Both the position numbers and the translations under genes were made by a program. From NCBI GenBank assembly GCA_947037905.1, contig CAMQUX010000012.1:1-15777 (forward strand): a stretch of 15,777 nt of DNA. Reading direction: 5' to 3'. This DNA is from an uncultured Desulfovibrionaceae bacterium (GTDB lineage: Bacteria > Desulfobacterota > Desulfovibrionia > Desulfovibrionales > Desulfovibrionaceae). This document shows, piece by piece, positions 10,554 to 15,777 of the stretch; the first letter of the stretch is position 1, and the number at the start of each line of letters is the position of its first letter. The notes under the pieces were generated by a model. The model ran no database searches. It was not told where the DNA came from and saw only the letters and a list, made by a program, of their open reading frames with translations.

Positions 10554-11486
10554 ATGGCATCGTTTATTTATGTATTTTCATATTTGTGTGTTTTAATTTG
10601 TTTGTTCTTTGTTGTAACAAAAGTAATATCTTACGTGAAAAAACCTTTACATGTACGCTGGGAATTATATCCAGTAGCTCATGAGGGTGCACGTGCAAGT
10701 TACGGTGGAAGTTATTTAGAAGATACAGACTGGTGGGAAAAAAAGCCTCATGTATCTTTAATATCAGAATTAAAAGCTATGGCACTTGAAATCTTCTTTA
10801 TGCACTGTACATTTGAGCATAAAAGAGACTTATGGTACCGCACATATCCTTTTCATATAGGTCTTTATTTTGTAATAGTAGCAGCAGCTGGTACCGGACT
10901 AGGTGCTTTTGGAATAGTTTTTGGAGCATTAGGAACGGGCGGATTTTGGATGTTTTTAGAGCAAGTAGTTAACTACTTAACAGCAATCGGATTTTCAGCA
11001 TTACTCATTGGCTCAGTAGGTTTATTTTTACGCCGTTTAAGCGATAAAGGACTTCGTAAATATAGCACAATGGAGCATTTCTTTAACTTAGCTCTTTTTG
11101 CAGCATTTGCAGCATTTGGTCTTTTAGTATGGTTATCTACACCATCTTTTTATGTTTTAGGTCGTGATTTTTTTGCTAATATGTTACAATTAAATTTTGT
11201 AGCCCTAGACAATCTTTTCTTTAGTGTTTACTTAATATTAGGATTCTTTGCAGTAGCATATATTCCAGCAGGCTTTATGGGTCATGTATTCATGAAATAC
11301 TTCTTATATCATGATATTCGTTGGGGTGATAAACCATCATATAACAACAAAAAGATACAAGAAAGTTTCATGTCTAACTTAGGTAAACCAGTAGACTGGA
11401 AAGCAGATCACATAAAAGGTGATGGCAAAAAAACATGGGCAGAAGTTGCAACAACTAACCCAACAAAAACAGATGAGGACAAATAA
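10554..11486 (+). CDS. NarI/DsrM/HdrE-like membrane cytochrome b subunit
   Basis: This 310-residue membrane protein resembles the NarI/DsrM/HdrE group of diheme cytochrome b subunits that exchange electrons with the menaquinone pool. About five hydrophobic helices are visible: residues 3-27, about 100-126, 133-159, 175-195 and 218-247. Histidines near membrane edges, His101, His175 and His244, are plausible heme ligands. A distinctive soluble loop follows helix 1 (HVRWELYPVAHEG, then GGSYLEDTDWWEKKP). The C-terminus is a charged cytoplasmic tail. The start is ATG 10554, with GAGAGG at 10541-10546; an ATG five codons earlier overlaps that site. The stop is one base before the ATG of the HdrD/DsrK-like gene, so the two are surely cotranscribed. 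It lacks the PFAIPTT-type N-terminal motif I associate with true DsrM, so I do not name it dsrM. It is often labelled a nitrate reductase gamma subunit, but no nitrate reductase genes are present. Confidence 0.82.
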   Translation: MASFIYVFSYLCVLICLFFVVTKVISYVKKPLHVRWELYPVAHEGARASYGGSYLEDTDWWEKKPHVSLISELKAMALEIFFMHCTFEHKRDLWYRTYPFHIGLYFVIVAAAGTGLGAFGIVFGALGTGGFWMFLEQVVNYLTAIGFSALLIGSVGLFLRRLSDKGLRKYSTMEHFFNLALFAAFAAFGLLVWLSTPSFYVLGRDFFANMLQLNFVALDNLFFSVYLILGFFAVAYIPAGFMGHVFMKYFLYHDIRWGDKPSYNNKKIQESFMSNLGKPVDWKADHIKGDGKKTWAEVATTNPTKTDEDK

Positions 11487-11487
11487 C

Positions 11488-13083
11488 ATGGCGAAAACAG
11501 ATAATTTACAATTAAAAGATATCTCTAAAAAAGAAGGTTTTTTAACAACAGTGGATAATAGTGATTTAATTAAACTTCCATTTGAAACAAATGACGAAGA
11601 ATGGAATGAAGTATCTGCAGAATATGAAGATAAATACTGTTCTTTATTAGATGGAATGAACGTATTAAATATTCCTAAACCTAAGACACCACAAGAAGAA
11701 GAAGAGCTAGTAAACGGCTTTTTAGCAGGAATGCGTAAACTTTTCTCACCTGATAATAACTGGACATTCTTAGCAATGTTAGACACATCAATGGATTACT
11801 GTGCACAGTGTAACTCCTGTTCAGATGCGTGTCATTTATATTATGGCTCAGGCGAAAACGAAATGTATCGTCCGAATTATCGTTCAGAAATATTTCGTCG
11901 AATTTACAGAAAATATGTAAAAAAAGAACCATTCGCAGCATGGCGTTATGGTGATATCGATTTAAACTGGCAAACAGTTGCACGTTTAGGCGAACTTGCT
12001 TATCGTTGTAACTTATGTCGCCGTTGTGCACAAACCTGTCCAATTGGTTCAGATAATGCATTAATAGCTCGTGAAATTCGTAAATTATTTAGTCAAGAGC
12101 TCGGAATTTATCCTGTAGAACTTCATGAAAAAGGTTCTATGTTACAACTTTCTAAAGGTTCTTCAACAGGTATGACTGGCGAAGTTGTAAAGAGCAACGT
12201 TGACTTTATCGATGAAGATTACTCAGAAGTAACAGGTTATGAGTTTAAAACACCTTGGGACGTGCAAGGAGCAGATATTCTTCTTCTTCATAACGCAGGT
12301 GAAATCATGGCTTGGCCAGAAAATATTGCAGCTTTCGCTATCATAATGGAAGCAGCAGGACTTTCTTGGACAATGTCTAGTGAACTTGCAGCGTACGACT
12401 CAATCAATTACGGCGTTTTCTATGATGATGCTCAGTTTGCACGTACTGCAATTTTGCATGCACAAGCAGCTAAAAACTTAGGCGTTAAGAAAATAGTTTT
12501 AGGTGAGTGCGGTCATGCTCATAAAGCATTAACAATTATAGCAGACCGTGTGTTACCACCAGAACTCGCAATCCCACGTGAGAGCTGTTTTCCACTTCTA
12601 AGAGATATAGTTATGTCTGGAAAGATTAAATTTGATCCATCACGTAACGATTTCCCTGTGACAATTCATGATCCATGTAACGTAGTACGTTTAATGGGCA
12701 TAGTAAAACCACAACGTGAAATATTACATAAACTTTGCCCACAGTTCAGAGAAATGCCAGATAATGGTGTGGATAACTACTGTTGTGGTGGTGGTAGTGG
12801 TTTTGCAATCATGAGCCGTAACAATATTGAACAATGGCGTTACAAAATAAGCGGACGTAAAAAAATGGAACAGATTTCTGCAGCATTTTCAGATTGTATG
12901 GAACCAGAAATTCAAAAATATATTTGCGCACCTTGCTCTAACTGTAAAGGACAAATTCGTGAAATGCTTGAGCATTATGAATTATTCGAAAAAAGCAGCA
13001 TGGCTTATGGTGGCATAGTAGAACTTATTGTGAACGCCATGGTAGATGTGAATCCTGGATTCATTAACTGGGAAGAAGAATAA
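11488..13083 (+). CDS. HdrD/DsrK-like Fe-S oxidoreductase (CCG-domain protein)
   Basis: This 531-residue cytoplasmic iron-sulfur protein is related to HdrD, DsrK and HmcF, the catalytic partners of NarI-like membrane subunits. Two ferredoxin-type [4Fe-4S] motifs are present: Cys105-108-111-115 (CAQCNSCSDAC, followed by His rather than the usual Pro) and Cys174-177-180-184 (CNLCRRCAQTCP). The C-terminal half has one full CCG domain: DPC with Cys397, CCGGGSG with Cys432-Cys433, and CAPCSNC with Cys480, Cys483 and Cys486. This is the site that binds the unusual catalytic [4Fe-4S] cluster in the family. The first CCG domain is reduced to GECGHA with Cys341. The start is ATG 11488, supported by GAGGA at 11475-11479; an upstream in-frame ATG at 11419 would lie inside the preceding gene. 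The pair probably moves electrons between menaquinone and a cytoplasmic disulfide or Fe-S partner. No DsrJ, O or P genes follow, so a complete Dsr or Hmc complex is not encoded here. Confidence 0.88.
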   Translation: MAKTDNLQLKDISKKEGFLTTVDNSDLIKLPFETNDEEWNEVSAEYEDKYCSLLDGMNVLNIPKPKTPQEEEELVNGFLAGMRKLFSPDNNWTFLAMLDTSMDYCAQCNSCSDACHLYYGSGENEMYRPNYRSEIFRRIYRKYVKKEPFAAWRYGDIDLNWQTVARLGELAYRCNLCRRCAQTCPIGSDNALIAREIRKLFSQELGIYPVELHEKGSMLQLSKGSSTGMTGEVVKSNVDFIDEDYSEVTGYEFKTPWDVQGADILLLHNAGEIMAWPENIAAFAIIMEAAGLSWTMSSELAAYDSINYGVFYDDAQFARTAILHAQAAKNLGVKKIVLGECGHAHKALTIIADRVLPPELAIPRESCFPLLRDIVMSGKIKFDPSRNDFPVTIHDPCNVVRLMGIVKPQREILHKLCPQFREMPDNGVDNYCCGGGSGFAIMSRNNIEQWRYKISGRKKMEQISAAFSDCMEPEIQKYICAPCSNCKGQIREMLEHYELFEKSSMAYGGIVELIVNAMVDVNPGFINWEEE

Positions 13084-13133
13084 TCTATTTAAAATAGAAA
13101 AATAAAAAATCTATTTAAAACACTAAAATAGTA

Positions 13134-13163
13134 TAAAAAGAGAGACGAAAGTCTCTCTTTTTA
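13134..13163 (+). terminator. Rho-independent terminator of the respiratory operon
   Basis: A perfect 13-bp stem (13134-13146 with 13151-13163) with a GAAA tetraloop has the core AAAAAGAGAGAC/GTCTCTCTTTTT, and the T-run is built into the right arm. It lies about 50 bases after the Fe-S protein stop codon. The A-rich left arm means it could also work on the minus strand. Confidence 0.9.
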
Positions 13164-13176
13164 TTTGCGCTATTGG

Positions 13177-13293
13177 CAATGATACGTTATAAAATTAGGA
13201 ATGATACGTTGTAAAATAAAATTAAAAACAATACCTCGTAAAATAAAATTAAAAACAATACGCTATAAATTAGCAATAATATGTTATCAAAAG
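13177..13293. repeat. Degenerate AT-rich tandem repeats before the Sel1 gene
   Basis: About five imperfect units of 20-28 bases, each beginning AATGATACGT, ACAATAC or AATAATATG and continuing TATAAAATTA or similar, run head to tail. An exact 24-bp copy pair lies at 13211-13234 and 13238-13261 (27-bp period). The array fills most of the leader between the upstream terminator and the Sel1-repeat gene. A 65-codon open frame through it is most likely a by-product of the repeat. A transcriptional or translational role is possible but not shown. Confidence 0.6.
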
Positions 13294-13321
13294 CTACTAG
13301 ATAGAATGGGGAAGCTAAGTA

Positions 13322-15220
13322 ATGAAGAAGTTATTTGTATTAGTATTTTTAACAATATTTTTTTTGCATGTAAGCAAAGACATAAGTTATGCAAATGAAG
13401 AAATGTATAAAAAAGCAGAATCAGGTGATGCTAATGCTCAGTATTTGTTAGGAAATAAATATTTTCAAGGCGATGGAATTGAGAAAAGTTACAAACAAGC
13501 TGTTTATTGGTTAGAAAAATCAGCCGAGCAAGGCAATAGGGACGGACAAGCAGCTTTAGGTTTACTTTACTGTAGCAGTATGGGAGTAAGCCAAGATTAT
13601 GAAGCTGGATTTTATTGGTTTTATGAGGCTGCAGTACAAGGTCACAAAGAATCTCAAAAGCTTGTGAGTAGTATGTATAAAGCAGGTTTAGGAGTATATC
13701 CAGATGAGTATAAGTCAGTATTTTGGGGCACAAAAGATCCGAAAATAGAGTTATATGAGTCCCAGTATTTATTTGCTAAACGTATATACGACGGCGAAAA
13801 AGGAGTCGTAAAAAATTATGCGCAAATTATATATTGGTTAGAAGAATCTGGAAATAATAATAATGAAAAAGCGCTCAATTTACTTGGTCTAATTTATTCT
13901 AAAGGTGAGGGTATAATTGTTCAAAATGATTCACTATCAATTAAATGGTACACTAAATCAGCAGGCCTTGGTAATTTAGAAGCGCAAAATATATTAGCAG
14001 ATATATATTACTATGGACTAGTTACAGAAAAAGATAGAAAGCAGGCTGCATTTTGGTATGAAAAGTCAGCAGAACTAGGGCAGATGAGTAGCCAATATAA
14101 AATAGGAAGTATGTACTACTATGGCAATGGAGTAAGTAGAGATACAAAAGAAGCTGCTGCATGGTACCAAAAAGCAATGGATCAAGGAAGCTTAGAGGCG
14201 GCAACGTTACTAGGAGAGATTTACATCACAGGTGATGGCGCAGAGCAAGACTATGCACAAGCACTCAAAATATTAGAGCCTGTAGTAGAAGAAGATTTAA
14301 AAGGCAATGGTTTTGGCGAGGTACTGGTTGCACGAATACATATGAATGCTTGGGGTGTTGAGAAGAACATAAAAGAGGCAATATCTTTCTATGAAAAAGG
14401 GGCAAAAAAGGGGCATGATCTTGCGGCGTATGAATTAAGTGAGATATATAAGAAAAATGAAGAGTATAAAAACGATAAGAAAGCATTTTTATTTTTAAAG
14501 CAGGCAGCAGAAAGAGGGCATAAAGAAGCAATTTATGCATTAGCAGAACATTTCGAAAAAGAAAAAAATATTTCAAAAGCATATCTTTGGTTTGCAATTG
14601 CAGAAATAAATGGAGTGAAAGGTGCAGGAAAAAAGAAAGATAATCTACAGAAATCTTTAACAGCTTCAGAAAAAATAGCACTCAATTACAGATTAGGGCA
14701 ACTTTTCAGACTTGGTTCAAAAGATTTAAATATCGGGCAAAATTATGTAGCAGCTTTTGATTTTTATACATTATCAAGTAAAGACGGACATTTAGAATCT
14801 CAATATAATTTAGCACTTTTATATTATGAAGGGATTGAAATTAAGCGTAATGTTAAAGCCGCTTTTGAGTTATTTGAAAAAACGGCAAAAAGAGGTTACG
14901 GAAGAGGTCAATATTATGTAGGTAAATTATATGAAGAGGGCGATGGTATTCCTGAAAATAAAATAGAGGCATATGCTTGGTTAAGTGTTTCCATTGAAAA
15001 TGGAAATGCTTTTGCAACAAAACGAAGAAATGAGATGGAAGAATTTCTTGAAGAAGAAGATTTAAATGCCGCAAAGATTAAAGCTGCGGAATACACAGAA
15101 AAATATGGTCCAAACTATAATGCTGCACTAAAAGCGAACGAATTAAAAGAAGCTGAGTTACGGGCTAATGAATTAAAAGCAAAAGAGAAAGAAGAAAAAG
15201 AAGCGAAAGAATCTGAGTAG
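13322..15220 (+). CDS. Secreted Sel1-repeat protein
   Basis: This is a 632-residue exported solenoid protein. The N-terminus MKKLFVLVFLTIFFLHVS... is a Sec signal peptide, with likely cleavage after SYA near residue 25. The mature part consists almost entirely of Sel1-like repeats (about 36 residues, pattern A..G...AQ..LG..Y..G.GV..D...A..W..KAA..G), roughly a dozen copies. Well-formed examples are at about residues 32-67 (AESGDANAQYLLGNKYFQGDG) and in the segment with KIGSMYYYGNGVSRDTKEAAAWYQKA. Some repeats are stretched or irregular. The C-terminus changes to a charged helix with repeated ANELK segments and a Lys/Glu-rich end. Sel1 proteins act as protein-interaction scaffolds in envelope stress, secretion or host contact; the partner here is unknown. 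The start is ATG 13322 with GGGGA at 13308-13312. It is a single-gene unit flanked by terminators. Many host-associated Desulfovibrionales carry several such genes. Confidence 0.9.
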   Translation: MKKLFVLVFLTIFFLHVSKDISYANEEMYKKAESGDANAQYLLGNKYFQGDGIEKSYKQAVYWLEKSAEQGNRDGQAALGLLYCSSMGVSQDYEAGFYWFYEAAVQGHKESQKLVSSMYKAGLGVYPDEYKSVFWGTKDPKIELYESQYLFAKRIYDGEKGVVKNYAQIIYWLEESGNNNNEKALNLLGLIYSKGEGIIVQNDSLSIKWYTKSAGLGNLEAQNILADIYYYGLVTEKDRKQAAFWYEKSAELGQMSSQYKIGSMYYYGNGVSRDTKEAAAWYQKAMDQGSLEAATLLGEIYITGDGAEQDYAQALKILEPVVEEDLKGNGFGEVLVARIHMNAWGVEKNIKEAISFYEKGAKKGHDLAAYELSEIYKKNEEYKNDKKAFLFLKQAAERGHKEAIYALAEHFEKEKNISKAYLWFAIAEINGVKGAGKKKDNLQKSLTASEKIALNYRLGQLFRLGSKDLNIGQNYVAAFDFYTLSSKDGHLESQYNLALLYYEGIEIKRNVKAAFELFEKTAKRGYGRGQYYVGKLYEEGDGIPENKIEAYAWLSVSIENGNAFATKRRNEMEEFLEEEDLNAAKIKAAEYTEKYGPNYNAALKANELKEAELRANELKAKEKEEKEAKESE

Positions 15221-15292
15221 ATAATATGCAAATGTCTCGAATATAATATATTCTAATGACAAAAAATCAAAATACTAGTTAGATAATATATG

Positions 15293-15323
15293 AAAAGAGC
15301 TAAATCATTTAGCTCTTTTTTTT
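15293..15323 (+). terminator. Rho-independent terminator of the Sel1 gene
   Basis: A perfect 12-bp stem (15293-15304 with 15308-15319, three-base loop, core AAAAGAGCTAAA/TTTAGCTCTTTT) is followed by T-run 15316-15323. It lies about 70 bases after the Sel1 stop codon. Confidence 0.9.
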
Positions 15324-15438
15324 ATATTTTCTTGAGCGTAATCGATTATTTACAAGGAATATAGAAATAAAGAATAACTAAAAATACTAATAGAAAACAC
15401 AAATTACAAGATGAGTGAATAAAACAGTCATGAATTTA

Positions 15439-15531
15439 TATGAACAATAAACAATGATTATACGAACAATTTATTTATAAAATTTATTAATTATTTAAAC
15501 TGCTTAATATAGTTATGAACAATTGTTCGTA
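15439..15531. promoter_or_regulatory. Array of TAYGAACAAT binding-site-like motifs
   Basis: The 10-mer TAYGAACAAT occurs at 15439-15448 and 15461-15470 (plus strand), 15514-15523 (plus) and 15522-15531 (minus). The last two overlap to form the 12-bp palindrome GAACAATTGTTC at 15517-15528, extended to TTA...TAA at 15513-15532 with one mismatched pair. Plus-strand copies start 22 and 53 bases apart, near whole helical turns, as expected for protein sites on one DNA face. The binding protein is unknown. Confidence 0.6.
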
Positions 15532-15544
15532 AGTAAATAAATAT

Positions 15545-15635
15545 GAAACTTAGGCGCGAAACTTAGGCGCGAAACTTAGGCGCGAAACTTGAGCAGTAAA
15601 CTTAGGTGTTAAACTTAGGCGCGAAAATGTGGTGC
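15545..15635 (+). repeat. Seven-copy 13-bp tandem repeat (GAAACTTAGGCGC)
   Basis: Seven contiguous 13-base units run without a break. Three are identical (15545-15557, 15558-15570, 15571-15583). Four are degenerate: 15584-15596 GAAACTTGAGCAG, 15597-15609 TAAACTTAGGTGT, 15610-15622 TAAACTTAGGCGC, 15623-15635 GAAAATGTGGTGC. The GGCGC element is strikingly GC-rich for this DNA. The period is not a multiple of three and stop codons recur, so the array is not coding. A further CGCGAAA occurs at 15651-15657. Confidence 0.92.
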
Positions 15636-15699
15636 AAAAAAAAGTGTATACGCGAAAGAATTTATATAAAAAAGAACATATATATTTTTTTGATGAGTT

Positions 15700-15708
15700 T
15701 TATACACA
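15700..15708 (+). promoter_or_regulatory. DnaA-box match TTATACACA
   Basis: TTATACACA fits the bacterial DnaA-box consensus TTATNCACA exactly. It lies 65 bases to the right of the 13-bp array, next to AT-rich DNA. About one such match is expected by chance in a window of this size and composition, so its position matters more than its presence. Confidence 0.35.
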
Positions 15709-15777
15709 GAGAGACTTTTTTATTTCGTATAGTCAAATATTCTAATTGTTATATGATGGTTTATCTCCCCAAAAAAT

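Larger units (their letters stand above)
15328..15777. other. Gene-free, motif-rich region at the right edge
   Basis: No convincing ORF is seen in the last 450 bases on either strand. The stretch holds, from left to right, repeated TAYGAACAAT motifs with a palindrome (15439-15531), seven 13-bp tandem units (15545-15635), an AT-rich segment, and one DnaA-box match (15700-15708). It may be the control region of a gene beyond the window, or a replication or segregation locus; the sequence does not decide between these. Confidence 0.6.

Noticed and set aside
11419..11487. Upstream in-frame start for the Fe-S protein
   Set aside because: It would add 23 residues translated from inside the membrane-subunit gene; ATG 11488 has a good ribosome-binding site and a normal MAK start.
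11379..11786. 135-codon minus-strand open frame
   Set aside because: It is antisense across the junction of two strongly supported genes, has Ser/Cys-rich composition typical of a shadow frame, and matches no recognisable family.
10554..13083. Naming the pair dsrMK or narI
   Set aside because: The DsrM N-terminal motif is missing, dsrJOP are absent and no nitrate reductase subunits are present; only superfamily-level naming is supported.
13201..13398. 65-codon plus-strand open frame before the Sel1 gene
   Set aside because: Built from the AT-rich direct repeats (repeated KIKLKTI) and runs out of frame into the Sel1 signal peptide; no ribosome-binding site.
14265..14681. 138-codon minus-strand open frame
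   Set aside because: Leu-rich low-complexity translation antisense to Sel1 repeats; it mirrors the repeat codons and has no ribosome-binding site or family motifs.
15545..15635. CRISPR array
   Set aside because: Units are contiguous 13-mers without spacers, far shorter than CRISPR repeats, and no cas genes are seen.

Overview
The window comes from an AT-rich bacterial chromosome (roughly one third G+C by eye, lower between genes). The order dnaN-gyrB-gyrA-TPR lipoprotein, a COG1900/DUF39 homocysteine-synthesis protein, an HdrD/DsrK-like Fe-S protein paired with a NarI-like membrane subunit, and a large secreted Sel1-repeat protein together point to an anaerobic, low-GC member of the Desulfovibrionales (sulfate-reducer relatives such as Desulfovibrio or Lawsonia). 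The exact genus cannot be settled from sequence alone.

Layout. Positions 1-292 hold the 3' end of a family-2 (WaaE/KdtX-like) glycosyltransferase on the + strand. It converges on a minus-strand acyltransferase-3 gene, with a shared bidirectional terminator between them; both look like surface-polysaccharide genes. Next, on the minus strand, is the DUF39 gene. A 398-bp AT-rich divergent gap, where dnaA might have been expected, separates it from the + strand operon dnaN, gyrB, gyrA and a TPR lipoprotein whose start codon overlaps the gyrA stop. That operon ends at a strong hairpin terminator near 10.2 kb. A 344-bp intergenic stretch leads to a two-gene respiratory unit (NarI-like cytochrome b subunit and HdrD/DsrK-like Fe-S subunit), also closed by a strong terminator. 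After a short region of degenerate direct repeats comes a 632-residue exported Sel1-repeat protein with its own terminator.

The last 450 bases have no gene but are rich in structure: four copies of a TAYGAACAAT motif in 93 bp (two fused into a 12-bp palindrome), seven tandem 13-bp units, and a consensus-type DnaA box. The TATGAACAAT motif also occurs upstream of dnaN. This array is the least explained part of the window and the main point to follow up. It could be an operator region for a gene just outside the window, or a replication or segregation site.

Functionally, dnaN, gyrB and gyrA supply the replication clamp and the negative-supercoiling topoisomerase. The NarI-like/HdrD-like pair probably exchanges electrons between the menaquinone pool and a cytoplasmic thiol/disulfide or Fe-S partner. 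DUF39 serves sulfide-based homocysteine synthesis. No tRNA, rRNA, CRISPR array, insertion sequence or prophage gene was recognised.
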